Below are positions 24,401 through 38,500 of a stretch of DNA of 64,000 nucleotides, piece after piece. The stretch comes from Solenopsis invicta (lineage: Eukaryota > Arthropoda > Insecta > Hymenoptera > Formicidae): the NCBI RefSeq assembly GCF_016802725.1, contig NC_052677.1, positions 18,067,829 through 18,131,828 of the forward strand. Direction: 5' to 3'. The stretch's first letter is position 1. Each line of letters opens with the position of its first letter. A program made the position numbers and the translations under genes. Below the pieces are notes generated by a model. It did not search any database. It was not told the DNA's origin and worked only from the letters and a program-made list of their open reading frames with translations.

Positions 24401-26082
24401 AGATGTTGGACAGAAAACCGCTCGTGAGTGGGAGAGCGAATACAGGAAGGGGAAATATGGTAATGTGGCAACAGTCACATATTTGTAGATGTATTGGAGA
24501 CTGAAAGAATGAAATCCCATAATTACATTCCGTTCTGATGACTTAATAGGTCAAAAAAGTTAAGAAGTAAAAGATTAATTAATACTAAACAAAAAAAACA
24601 ATAAACATTAACAAGAAATAGAAAATTCCTAATTATTAAATCGTTTTAGTTTATAATACAAAAATAATAATACATACACTACATAATTGACTATTTATTT
24701 ACAATATGTTGTTCACAATATTTTTTAATGCATATTAAAAGCCATTTGAGGATTTGTACCACTTCAATTTTTTTTTAATCAATTCCTTTCAATTTACATC
24801 TAGAATTATTTTGGAGCTTGTTGAAGTTTGTGTCGTCTGTAATCAACTTCTTTGTTTCTTTATCATCTAAAACATGACAAGAGAAGTGTATTATAAAAAA
24901 AAGCAATCCATAAATTAAGAAATTCCACATAATTAAAATAAATTACAAAAAAATAAAATTAACTCTGCAGAGCCGACAGTAAATCTATTGGAATTTATCA
25001 TCAATCACAGCTCTTAATTTAAAGTTAAAATAAACTTACTATTCATTTTTTTATACGAATTTTCATTATGGTTTTTAAAATTAATTAATCTTTTAGTTAA
25101 CATAAATAAAACGAGTTTTATAAATCCAACGTCAGTAATCATGTTACAGATTTTAATCAGCTCCAGAAAGTTAAATATGAGATATTATAAACTATATTAG
25201 AAATTAATATATTTTACTGACATATTGTTCTGTTTTTACCTTTTTTTTTACATTCTCCAATTGCTTTGCTGCTTTATTCATCTTCTTCTGCTTTTTTACA
25301 GTCCACGTATGGAATTCAAATTATGATTTAAGATTAAAATTTCATCAATTTATCATGGCCTAGTTTGCTGATCATGCCTGTGTAATTTTTCTGGATCATT
25401 TGATTTTCTGATTTTAATTTGTTCAGCTGAAATTTCATCCTTGATGTTTTCATGTTTCTTCTTATTTTTGTTTCCAGATCACAATTAAGGGATTGCGCTC
25501 ACGACTTTTATAAACTCTTCTTTCCTTTACGTTCACTAAGACACGATTCTCTATAGAGAATGCAACTATGGGTTTCTATATTAAATTTAAAAACTAATGT
25601 AAAATACCTAGATAAGACTCATTTAATTTAATTTTTTAATGTCTTTTACACTCTATTAAATAGAATTTTCATTTTTTATAAAGTATCTAGACTGACAAAA
25701 AAAAACAAAGAAGACTCTTCACGGATGTTTTAATCTCTTTCAATGTGATGAATTTACAGAAAGAATTTACAAAAAAAAGTTATGTCATGTCCAAGTGTTT
25801 TGTTAAATAGTCCTTAGAAATAGTACTTTTAATGCTTAAAATATGGAATGTTCTAACATCAAATATATGTTATAAGACTAATTATGAGAGAAAGATATTT
25901 GATAAGCAATCTCATACAGCGCAGTTAGATGAAAGACGATGAACGGTAACGACTAGATCGCTCATTTAATACCACGCAACAAGACTTTGTTTTATTTTTA
26001 TTTTTATAAATTAATATGTAGTGTACAATATGTATTCAATTATACAATATGTAGTTCTATAATATATAAGTTTATTACTTAA

Positions 26083-26143
26083 TATACATAATATACCTAA
26101 TATACATAATATACCTAATATACATAATATACCTAATATACAT
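26083..26143. repeat. Minisatellite of an 18-bp unit
   Basis: The unit ATAATATACCTAATATAC is repeated about 3.5 times in tandem. Low-complexity, non-coding. Confidence 0.85.
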
Positions 26144-27294
26144 AAAAAATACTCCTATATATATTTTGGTACATATTTTTCATAATTAAAAATCACTGAA
26201 TAGAAAAAGACACAGCATTATAACATTTCTCAATCCTTATTAAACTAAACCCTCTATTATCACACGCTATGCTCTAGCATTCATCGCCAAATTTTTTAGA
26301 CATTGTAGTATCAAAATATAAGTCTTTGAAATCCTAGGTGCTAGTAAAATTCTTTGATGATAATGGATCTTATGCATCAATGACCAGAATAAATTAATAA
26401 TTGTTATCATGTTAGCAACAAATTTGAATCCTACTATATTTCAATTATATGTGTTTTCTACATTATTTAATACTGAAAACTTATAAATATCAAATTCTTT
26501 AAGTGTAGGTGTTTGAGATGACAGTGCAGTATTGAATACATAATAAATTTTTTTTAAACAAGTATATTTTGAACTTATTTTAGTGGTTTCTTTGAGCATT
26601 AAATTAGCACTAAATTTAGTGTATTTGTTTCTTGTTTTTGTAACCACTCTATATATTTTTTCTGATATAGGAGTGCAGCTTAATGGCAAGCTAGAACCAA
26701 CCCACTTTTTATCAAATATTCTGTTAAATGGTTTGAACACCAAAATTTGAACTGTAGTACTAAATTAGCACCTAAATAGCACAAAGTTTTGACTAGATAA
26801 GAACTTGGTTTTCAATGGTGGAAAGGATCCAGCTTAATAGAAGTTATTTCTAAACTATATTAATTTTTAACAAAACAAAATGATGTTTTGAAAGTGTATC
26901 TCCAAAATTAAGGTCCTAAATAAAAGTATTTTGACACAGTATATTCAATACTATACTAGCACAAATATTTAGTTCAAATTGGTTTAAATATTCAAATTAG
27001 TCTAAATTCCTTATTGGAATGTTGTAGATATTTTGTTGATTAAAAAAGATCTAAGAAATATTCAGATTTTTTAGATTTTAAATTGTTTCTGAAAAATATT
27101 TTAATTTATTTAAAAAATTCTGACAAATTTTCTAAACGTTATAAAATTTATAGAAAAATTCTGAAAAACTATTTAAAAAATTTAAAGAAAAATTTTCACC
27201 AAGGAAAATTAAAATACATTTATATTTCTCTATTAAATGAAATATTCAGATGCATACCTTAAAAGATAAATTCCTTACAATTATTCAAGAATTT

Positions 27295-27504
27295 TAACCA
27301 TTCACATCTGCATCAGTATCAGATGTTTTTGTATCAAAACTTTTTACTCTCCTCAATTTAGCCTTTTGCCGATACATCCAAGATAATTTCTTCCCTTTGT
27401 CACTTTTTTGTCCTAAGTGATACAAATACTAGTTATATAAATTGAACTAAATCATTGCATTTTAATATTAAGCTTTTAATATTCTTACCATGAGGTTTAC
27501 CCAT
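27295..27504 (-). CDS. Candidate small spliced ORF, 44 residues, basic
   Basis: The first exon 27504-27489 starts MGKPH and ends at a good donor (G|GTAAGA). The second exon begins at 27412 after CACTTAG and continues in frame through GKKLSWMYRQKAKLRR to an acidic end and a TAA at 27297-27295. Together they give 44 codons, very rich in K and R, then D and T. It reads away from TMEM131, about 970 bp from that gene's start. I do not recognise the product. It may be a small nuclear or nucleolar-type protein, the 5' end of a longer gene (a weak GTTAAA donor overlaps the stop), or chance. Confidence 0.3.
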
Positions 27505-27600
27505 TTTTCATACAAATTAATCAGCTTTCAAAGCCTTTATTTTTAATTGTCTCTTAAACTTAAAACACGCGTCAACTTGCTTGAATACAAATTGCTGTTA

Positions 27601-27760
27601 AGCCCGTATCAGACTACGCATTGAAGATTGAGATTGAAGATTAAAGATTGAAATTTGACCAATCAAAACAAGGAAATTTTAACTCCTTTTATTTTGATTG
27701 GCCAAAGCTCAATTTTTAATTTTCAATCCTCAATTTTCAATGCGTAGTCTGATACGGGCT
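27601..27760. mobile_element. 160-bp MITE with TTA target duplication (PIF/Harbinger-like)
   Basis: The ends are AGCCCGTATCAGACTACGCA and its exact complement; perfect pairing runs for 25 bp and imperfect pairing (CCAATCAAAA) to near the centre. TTA flanks both sides (27598-27600 and 27761-27763). A 3-bp TWA duplication is what PIF/Harbinger elements make. It lies about 0.7 kb upstream of the TMEM131 start codon. Confidence 0.75.
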
Positions 27761-27859
27761 TTACAGCATCATACAGCATGTTACGGATTAGAACGGTTAG
27801 AACTACCTCGTTGCACCTGCACCGGTGGCTGCACCACATACTTTTGTGTGCATTCTGCT

Positions 27860-28475
27860 GAGCTCGAAAATAGTCGACAATCGATAGTCGATATTCGATA
27901 TTGAATAAATCTCGAATATGCATTCAGCAGACTCGATATGTTGAGATATTCTTTTGGATCGTCCAATCAAACCTTTAATTCTAAAAGAATGCACCAATAA
28001 CAGCAAGTGCTAACGCGGTTCATAGCGGATTAATGACGTCAAGCTCTATTTTAAGTTCTCATTGGATGATTCCAGCATATGACGTCGTTAATCTCTGACT
28101 CGGGTTAGGTTAGGTTAAAACCCATTGCACACGAAATCTCTATTATAAAATTTTAAAAGAAGCTTAAAATATTCTTCTTTAAATCTTGGCAAGTTTAATA
28201 TGAAAAGTTCTTGAAAATATCACGAGAATTTTTGTCATCGGTTTTGGAATAATCGCGGCGGACCGGTGGCACCATCGAGCGGCAGTATCGCTCGTCGTGC
28301 TCTGTGGCGCTCTGTGGTCTGTGGCGCGCCACAGCACGGAATCGATATCGCGCGCTTCGATAGTACCGGAGTATGGCCGAAGGCAGACTCTCATGTCCGC
28401 TAAAGACGAAATAACGTGCAACGGCAGCAACAGCGGACGCGACAGCAGTGCAACAGCATTAGCCGCGGCGTTATT
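27860..28475 (+). promoter_or_regulatory. CpG-rich promoter / 5' region of TMEM131
   Basis: This is one of the few GC- and CpG-rich patches in the window. It contains ATCGATAG at 27881-27888 and AATCGATATCG at about 28340 (both near the DREF element TATCGATA). A full CRE palindrome TGACGTCA lies at about 28034 and a second TGACGTC at about 28080. Three TTAGG-like units (GGTTAGGTTAGGTTA) follow at about 28105. A 16-bp perfect palindrome CTGTGGCGCGCCACAG lies at 28319-28334. No TATA box is placed. These motifs suit a broadly expressed secretory-pathway gene, which is inference. Confidence 0.45.
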
Positions 28476-31400
28476 ATGCCCGTGTCAAAGGTATTTTATT
28501 GTCTGCTCCTGTTGACGCTATTAGACGCGACGTCGCAGATCCGGCCGTCGCTGCACGGCCACAACAATGGTGAGTTTCTCTCTCTCTCTCACACACACTC
28601 ATAAACACACACATGCACGATCTTGCTTTTGCTCTTCTCATCTCTTTCCCGCGTGACTATTTCGATGCAGCCGCAAAGCGATTTGCATCTAACAATAACA
28701 ATCTACGGCGTTGTACGTTTTCACGCGCGAGCGCACGCGGAACTCACCGCGAGGTGCGCGATAAAGACCACCACCATATCCTATAGCTTAAAGAGCTTTT
28801 ACGACCCCGCGCGATATCGTCAGCGATATACCCATCACGCGAGAACGCGATGACGAAGGTCACGAGCTTTTGTGCACCAAACATCACGGCACGAGTCGTG
28901 CCTCTCTTTCTCTCTCGCTCTCTTTACCTTTTTATTAGTGCAGTTTCCACTTCCCGTTTTTCGAATTTCCTAAAGAAATTGTCGCGATAATGAGAAAGAA
29001 GCGATATAACCTCTGCGCCGCCGCTCGTCATGATCGCCGTGTTTATGTTGTTGCGCGCGACAACGCGACGTACGACGAGCTTTCGTTTCATCTATCACGA
29101 GAATTTGATAACGTTTGTCGCAATGGCAGATAAATTTTAAATAAAAAATGATACACATCAATGTCAAACATTAGTTGTGGATGATAAATCATGGTATTTA
29201 CTTCTGGGAAAGATTGAGAAATTTTGAAACTTTCAAGGATTTTATCTTTTGTTTTTAAGAATCATGGATTTACATAGGCTTTATTGATACTTTAAGGAAA
29301 AAAAATTTGGGGAATTTTTCTTTCAAATTTAAATTCCATTTTTCTTCTGACAAAATTTTTCTTTGATTATTTTTTTTTTATGCAAAATTGATTAACAATA
29401 AATATGACATATACATCCATGTACATTATCTGTCATTCAAAAGCTTTTATTAAAATAGAATAGACAATACATTGTTGTCATCATTACGCTGTTTGTTTAA
29501 TTAGCTTTTGAATTCTGTACTTTCGAGCTACATCTGTGTTGCGTACAGATCTGTAATCATATTTAGTTTGTATTATTTTTTTAGTGCTATTATAATTCAC
29601 ATTTAATATTCAAAACTCAATTGGCTTTTTTTGTTTTGCATAGTTGCAAAACATTAGAAAGTATAATAAAATAAATTTGTATCAAAAAATAATGGAAAGT
29701 TACTGATATACTACTTTATTTTCGGGTAATGTTTTAAGAGCTATAAATTCAACTTTAAAAGTATGGAAACAAACTAGAAAATGTTTTCTATTAGATAGTA
29801 TAGCTAAAAACATATTTTTATAAGTACTATTTTATATTTTGTAATAATTAGTTTTCACAACGTAATCCAAAAAGAACATCTGAGAAATTGAATCTTAAAA
29901 TTAGCATTGCTAAGCAGCAATGACAGGCAGTAATGACAATTCAGACACAGCTCAGTAGGGAAGGAATGAGAATTATAAAATAAATTAATAAACTGTAATA
30001 AAATATATGTTTATGCATTAAACAAAGTTTATAAAATTAAATGAACAGGATTGAATCCTCTCATTGTTATGTTTTGTTGGCAACTTATTAATGAAGCTGT
30101 TGCTATTTTTTTTATCTTAAGCTATTAAAGATAATGTAAAAAAATTCATAATACATTTGTTTTGTAGTTGAAGATTTCATGGTTGTTATCTATTCTGATG
30201 GAGAAGAGAGGTGTAGCAAGTGGAGAGTTTACACAGACGATTTTATGTTTCAAGCATTACACACTATGAAAAAAATATGGACAAAATTGTTTAGGGAGCT
30301 ATAAACATGTTAAATGATCTAAATAATATACACTATTGTTTATTATACAATTTGCAAGAGAAAATTATATAAATTTTATTCTTTTTTTAACAATTTGCTT
30401 TTAGCAGATTTTCTATATGTAGAAAAAATCTATGAATGTATGAATATATATATATGGCTTTTTATTTTTTGAATTATTTAAGCAGATCATGTTTTTATGA
30501 ATATTACTAGAATGCAATCTTTAGTTTCTAAAAGAAAAGGGGAGGAAGGCTATGTCATTATTGGCGACTTACCTTTAAATTTATTTTTATTTTGCTGGAA
30601 TTTTGAATAAAATTTCTAGAAAATTTGGGAATTTTTAAGGAATTCTTTTATAAAATTTGAATAAACTTATTTTGGTAATTGGAAACAAAATACACGAATT
30701 TAACAAAATTAATTTACACGGTATCATTTTTATGTAAGAGTATGAAATGTTCACGAATTATACTATCAACGTGGAGTTCTTGGCCAACTAGTCAGGAACC
30801 TTAAATAGAAATTTTTTATTTCATATTCTTGTAACTGATTTCAAGATTTTTTCAAACCACTATAATAAAGTATTTTTTTTTTAAGTATTTTTTTGAATTA
30901 TGATTCTCGTAGCCTTTGGCATTAGCAACAAAATTAAGACTAAAAAATAGCAGAAAACATAATTTTATTTACTTGCGAAAGATACAACTTTGTAGGATCT
31001 GGCAACCCCTGCTCAACTTTCGCCTGTTGCTATACGAAATACGATTGACAAAATGCGACGTTATTTGATAAGTTATTACTAGAATTAATAGAATTTATTT
31101 ATCTTCAGTATAATAAGTTCTTACTATCAAAAACTTTTTTGGGAAGGGGAACCAGTCACTTTTGTGTAACGAATAATTCAAAATTGAAAATTTGTTGGAG
31201 TCTTCAAATTGTCCTGATGCCCTCGGTTAACGATCTTATAATTCAATTTAATTTATTATGTTATCCAATTTCTAATTTATCATATATTTATATTAAATAA
31301 CATAATATAAAATAGATTGCTTGTGTTATTCATGTGATAAAGATTCGTATAAACATAACGTAAATAATACGTAAATAATCCATGTAAACATGTATATAAT

Positions 31401-34400
31401 TTTGAAATGTTCAACACAACTCTGTGTATTATTCTATAATCAATAATTCTATAATAATTTTTTGTCAAGTTAAAAAAAAATTTTTCTCTTTTTGAATTAT
31501 GTCACTTTTGAAGGAAGAATGTGATATATTTGAATTGTATAAAGATGTATTTTGGTATTTTACAGCCTTTGTTCAGGATGACAACGACGTTCAATATCTT
31601 TTGGATAATATGCCAATATCTATGCATAAGGTTAGTAATTTTGTTGTACGCTATGAGTTACACAATTACATTAACTAAGTCTATATTAAAGAATGTTAAC
31701 TATTCACAAAAAGAATATTTAATGCAAAGCTGTTTGTATTAATAAAGATTTTTGCATTTATTTATCTACATTCTATGGAGAACAACTTTAAATCTAATAC
31801 CTGTCGAATAATTGTTCTTTATTAACTTTAGACTGCTTATATTTTTTTTATATTAACACTACTCTGGGTGAACGTTTATTCATATAATTATGAATTTTTT
31901 ATATCCTTTTTTCTACTTTATAGATTGTCAGAATAACTGAACTAATACTCTTTTAATATAGATCAATTAAATGCTATTTTAAGCTATCAAGATTTTGGTA
32001 ACAAAAACTTGCTAAACTTGAAAAAGATTTGGACGAAAATTCACCCACAGTAGAACTCCAGGATTAAAACAGCATGACATATACGGCAAAGATATATTTC
32101 TGTTTTTATTTATAGGAATTTGCTAATACAGTACACGGGGCTGGGTAAGCATAATACTCATTAAGATCACGGTGAGTGGAAGTAGGAAAGGTATTTATTA
32201 TAATCTCTCTCTTTGATACCCATCTTGTAGAGTTGCACAGGGTATCCTGCGTATGTATTGTGAAAAACCTTGCAAGCTTTGCCGCATTATCATTGTAGGA
32301 TGAAATTTTGCAGTCGTATACTTTGCCTGTATCTAATTACATGTTTTATCTGCGACCATTATCTTGTTATACTCTTGCTTGATTTATGAATCATAACAAG
32401 ATTCGCTGAGCCTAGGTGATTTGCAAAAACCGTTAGCAAACCGCAGATAACATAATTCAAACTTTAATATTTATCACATATTCTAAAAAAAGAAATGAAA
32501 ATATACAAGGTGACCATTAGGAAGTTTGCTGAAAGTAAATATTTATAACTTCCGTATAACGAAGGTTAATATAGGTATATAATCGTATATTCGTCAGTTT
32601 TATTTTAGCCGTTATAGAAAGCAATTTACGAAAAGAAACATGAATGATTTTACCATCGAAGAGAAGATATATCTCATTGAGTGCTTTTATGGAAGAGGAA
32701 AGATTTACGCAAATACATATCGCAAATTCCGTACAAATTATGAATCGAAACGAGTTGCAAGTGAGAACACATTGAAAAGATTAGATTTTTACTGTTTTAT
32801 GTAACGGCACGTGGAAATTATATTTCTACCATGTCGCATTGTGTTAATTGTCCCAGATATTCTTAATTTCTTGATATCTTTGTACAGGATTGATAATTTT
32901 GTCACATATAGTACATTATTTGACCAAAGACATGATTTATTATATCTGGACCTTTGTTTGGCGTAACGATAGAAAAAATTATTGACATCGAAAAATATTT
33001 TGAAGCAAAATTTTTCTATTCGGAAAGCTGTTTAAGTTCGTGGATTAAAAAAAGTAAAGTTTACGGAAAATTGTAAAAAATGTTATAAAGCTACACTCAT
33101 ACAAAATAATAATGTATCAATTGTTAAATCCAACAGCTATAGAGAAGCGAATACAATTTTGTAACACAGTGACCGAAATATTTGAAAACGGAGATTTTAA
33201 CAAAAAACAAATTATTTTTACAGACAAAGCACATTGTTTGGTGATTGTATGTGAATGAGCAAAATTATCGATTCTTGGAAAAAGAAAATTTATACTTATC
33301 CATTACCGCTTCACCCTCAAAAAAATTCAGTACGGACAGTTCTATATAAAAAAATTTATCTGGAATTTTTTAAAGAAAGAATCAGGGGAAAATTATAAAC
33401 AGCCGTTAGAGACAAAATTCATTTCACATACAAAAAAAGAGACTTAGTAAATTTTTATTTTATGCAAGATGGAGCGACTCCATACCGAACTTTAGAGGTA
33501 TTCGAAATGATTTATGAAATGTATATAATAGAATAATTGGTTTGAAATATTCTACACTCGTCAATGGAGATCTCGAATGGCCACTCTACTCATCAGATTT
33601 AAATTCTTGTGATTGTTTTCTTTGAGAATATATAGAAGATTATTATATATACGTTATATATATATGTACAGTATATACATCATTATATATATGTTATATA
33701 TATAGAACAATACAAACATTAAAAGATTTGAAACTACCTGTTCGAAAATGTATTTAGGCCATTTTTTTTATCCATGTTAGTATGTGTATTCAATAGTTTT
33801 TGGAAACACATTGATTATTGTATAAATTCAGACGGTCATTATTTCGAAAACATCACTAAATCACACCTATAGCCAATTTTTCTTTTTTATTTATCTTAAT
33901 AAATTTATAGACATATATTTTGTTTTGTATTATGTTGCAATAAAACGATGGTCTTTCTCTACAAAATGGTATTTAATTTATTTCATTCTGTTGTTTATAA
34001 AGTGGCAGCTATTTAGTTTCAACAACTTAATGGTCATTTTGTATTTAGCTGCCTGATAAATTTAAGATAAATTTTTTGTTGAAATATACATTGTATAAAA
34101 GTACATCTATTAAAAAGGTTAAGAGCGTTAAACATTAGATATTTTAGCTGAATAAGACCCACTTAATTTATTTTATTTTGTAATTAATATTGATTAAATT
34201 AATATGTATATTTTGTTAAAACTCTAATACAATTGAAAAAATGAAGTAAGTTCTATTACATTTAGTTTAGATTCTTTATAATATAAATTATTATTATATA
34301 GAATTATTATTATTATATAATTTGTTTTGTGCTGTTAAATAAAAAAAATCTATATATTGGAGCAAATGCATCATGAAAGTCATCTACCGAATAATCATTT

Positions 34401-35555
34401 CATCATGTCATTTTAATAAGAAAAGCTGGAATTCTAAATATCGCTTTACTAACAGTGTATCAAACTGATTTTCTTGAAACTAATTTTTCTCGTACCTTTC
34501 CTATTTTCAATTTTCACTACCAAAAGTATTCATTTAAATTAAACAAATGTACTAATATAATATAATTTTTAAACGACATTGTTTTATTTTTATTAGGGAT
34601 GCTACATCGGACGAAGATAAAATGGAAAATTTATTCTCTCACATTTCTTTTGAGCCAAGTATCTTGGACTTCAAAGAAAGGTATCATTTAACGTGCTGTC
34701 ACAATTCAGTAGATTGTAAAGGTTAAATTATAACAGTATAATCTTTTAGACAACTTGGTAGTCCTCACCAAGAGACTGTGATCATGTTTAACAAGGATCA
34801 CAATAAAACTGTACATCTTTCATCAATATCAGGAAACACACGTCATTTCCATTCATCGTTTTTTCAAAACAAAGTAAGTTATTGAATAGTGTAGTAATTT
34901 CAGAGTAAGAAATAAATAAGTTAAAACACAGATATTGGACAGATTATATTTAATGCTTATAATGCTTTATAGAGTTGACTAATTTATGATCTTTAAATAT
35001 CCAATTTATTTTATGTAACACAATTAAAATCTAGATAGTAAACGGTCATAATAGATTTTATTGCTTAATAATATATTTTGTTTGTGATTTTTATATATTT
35101 TATAGTTCTTTAAAATTGCACACTGTTATACATAATATTTGAAGTGCTTTGGTCTTGAAATATTATTGAGCAATAATTCTAGAATAATTCAGAACAATGT
35201 ACTTGTAGAGATGCTCCATTGTTTTTCTTTTTTGGATTTAATTGGACGTTTTAAAAATGTATCTTATAATTTTTTAAAAATTATATCTTATTGTTCTTGT
35301 TCCCGAATTTGAAAAAAAAATAGCTTGATGGGAAGAAATTTTCATCGAATTCTGAAGTGCAAAATATTGTGAACTATTTCTTTAGTTTAGACAAAAGTTT
35401 TTTTTACCGATAATATGAAAGATTTAGAAAAACATTGGAATAAGTGCATCGAGTTAAAATAAGATAATTTTGAAAATTAAATTTTATTTTTCTCCAAAAA
35501 TTTATGCTTTATTGGTTAGGTTGAAAAATTTTTAATTTATCCACGTATTATTTAT

Positions 35556-35599
<44 letters not shown>

Positions 35600-38500
35600 A
35601 CATATAATCTTTAAAAGAAATTGTGAATATTTAATTATTTATTATTAATTTTTTTTATCAGGTTATTCCACCACTGGGGAACACAACATTTAATGTTGTA
35701 TTTCTTGGTCGAGACGAAGGTGATATTGATACACACCTTTTTATACATACTTCAGATGGGACACTAAAGTATCAGGTAATAAGTTTATCTCGATTAAAGG
35801 GATGTTAAAGTAGCACAAATTATCGACATTTTACAATGACTGGAAATCTTTGAATTGGTTTTACAGGATCAAAAAAAACTTTTTAGAATTGAAATACGCG
35901 TAAAAAGAACAAGTGCAATGATACATTTTACAAGAAAATCGAATAAAAAGTTAAAAATCATTAAAAAATTACTCGCACAGTTGTCACTTGAGATTAACTT
36001 CACCTTAATACAGAAACATTTTCAACAATGTGTAAAATAAAAATTGGTAAAAATGTTAATTTATTTAAAAGATATAAGATAATGAAAGAGAACTTTCAAA
36101 AAAATTTTGTACACAATACTGTAACTCAAGATGATCAGAAACAAAAATTTTGAATTGTATTAATAGTATGGATAATAGATGTTAGATTTTTTTATGAAAA
36201 TATTGTAAATTGATAGAATGGATAAAGTTTAAAGTTAACATTATATATCTTCACAAGAAATCAGTTTTTAGTTATCACGGGAAGAAACATTTATTTAAAA
36301 AAATTTTTAAAGATTGTTCCTTAGATAGACGTATATTAAAAATAAATGTTAAAGTATAATTTAATGTGTCAAATAATTTTTGAAATATTGTGCACACAGA
36401 TTTTGATAATATAATTTTGAGAAAAACACATTAAAAATTTATAATTATACATAATTATTTTTTTTGTTGAAGATATATAGAAGACACATTGTTAAAGATA
36501 CAGAAATAAAATTTAAAATTAATCTAGTGCATAATTTTTACCAAAAATTTGTAAAAATAATTCTGTTTTTGCGTGTAAAACAAAGTGAAAGGTTTTTTAA
36601 GTCTGATTTGTGAAGACCATAACTGTTAACTTGTATTGAAAAGTTTAATACTAGGATTTGATTGCTTTCTTTCATAATGACTTACTTAACAAAAGCATTG
36701 AGACTTCAATTAAATTTTATCCAAAGCCTTTATTATTAAGTAAAATCAGAGAAATTTCTGATTATGAAGATTTTTATAAGATTTTAATAAGATTTTATTA
36801 GTACTCGACAAATTTTGAAATTAAAAAAAATTTTTTGTGTTTTTTTTCTTTTTTTAACAAAATTTCTTTTTTTTTCTTGATATACACAATCGATTTTAGT
36901 AATAAATATAGCATGCACTTTCACATACATTTTTATTTAACTTACGAGTTTTTTTTTTTTTTAATGAAAAAATTAATGACAATGCATCGTAATCTTTGAT
37001 ATTTAATCATCTTCTGAATTCTGTTCTTCCAGTGAACTAGATCCATATATTGCGAACAGATCGTTATGTACTATATTTTAGTTCATATTTCACTTTATTC
37101 TTTTCTCTTAAATTTAATATTTCAAATTTAAGTATCTTTATGATTATATGATTAAAAGATATCTATTAAATAGATATAATACAATAAATTTATTTTAGTG
37201 TTTCATTAAAGAATTCTCTCTAATCGTACTTTTAAATAAAGTTTCTGGAAAATTTGGAAGGGAATTCTTTTAGAAAATTTGAGTAAACATCCTGTTACCG
37301 GTTTCGACATAAATTAACGGTTACAACTTCTACAAGCTAGATTTTATAGTATTGATACCAAATATATACATACACCTATAATGACATTGTAATTTACAGG
37401 TCAAAGGAATAAGTGTCAGTAGTCCTTATAGACTCAGACCTGTAGTTGATATCAAGTTACCATTAAATGCGTCTTTTACACCTCTTATATACATGCACAA
37501 TCCACATCCAGAAGCTTTACAAGTGCGTACAAATATTCACTACATAATTTCAAATATAAGTTGTAATTATAATAATTATATAATTTTTCTTTATCTGTTG
37601 CTGTCCGAAAATCAAGGTGATGGAAGTATATAGTAGTGGCGGAGATTTTCAATTAGAATTACCATCAGGCGAGCCAGAAGGCACTCGTGAATTGTGGGAA
37701 ATTTTACCTTATCAAACGAAGCCTATCATCAGACTAACTTTTAATGCTTACGCAGAAAAGAATCATACAGCATATATTAGGTGAGTACATAAAATATAGA
37801 CTATTTATATGAAATATTACGTATATTTTTCAACAAAACTTAAGTGACTTTTCTTTGTGATTGCATGGTTAAGAAATATCAAAGATATAATAAAATAAAA
37901 ATATTTTAAAATTGGTTTAAAAAAGCTTCTAATTTTGTTTGGAATTTTGAACAAAATTCCTGGGAAATCTCAGGGAATTTTTTTATAAAATTTGAGTAAA
38001 CATTCTATATTTAAATATATTCAATTAATGTATGTTGCAGATTTAAAGTGAATAATACTGCTGAGGTTCTCGTGGTAGCAGTTGAGGTAGAAGTCAAAAG
38101 TGGAGCTGGTCTTCATTGGGGTGGAAGTTCTGGAATAATTAATTTAGGTATGGGCGGTTCGTTGCAGCCGCCTATTCGTCATCCTATTGCTTTAAAAAAT
38201 TCAGCAAAGAAAGCAATTAAAGTTGTGGTAAGTTGTGTCAACAAAAAATTGTCGAAATATTATCGTGTATAGAACCTCGACATAGAAAAGAGACTCGAGG
38301 TTAATTTCAAGATAATATTAAGCAAACGAAATGATTTTTGTAGAATATTATAAATACACCTGTATCAAAAGCATTAAAACTGCATTTTGAGCCAGCAATA
38401 ATTCCAGGAGAGACAGATATACCAATCGCCATTGGAATGCTGATTTACGATTGTAAGATGCAACATTGTCTAGTATAGAAAAATATCTCACGATTATATG

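Larger units (their letters stand above)
18991..27294. other. 8 kb AT-rich region without a recognised protein gene
   Basis: I found no exon chain here. ORFs of 60-100 codons exist but none shows family resemblance or supported splice sites. Contents: dispersed repeats (19.3, 21.4-22.6 kb), an inverted-repeat element (21.7 kb), two TA microsatellites, an 18-bp minisatellite (26.1 kb) and one possible 5' exon (24.3-24.5 kb). Lysine-rich short frames on the minus strand at about 25.25-25.55 kb may be remnants of a gene. Confidence 0.5.

Noticed and set aside
25240..25560. Lysine-rich minus-strand frames (for example KHENIKDEISAEQIKIRK)
   Set aside because: Two frames compete, neither has a consistent start, splice chain or family match; possibly gene remnants but not supportable.
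26441..26743. 100-codon minus-strand ORF
   Set aside because: No recognisable domain, AT-rich composition, no neighbouring exons with matching phase.
28105..28120. TTAGG-type repeats resembling the insect telomere sequence
   Set aside because: Only about three units inside a gene promoter; telomeric or interstitial telomere arrays would be far longer.
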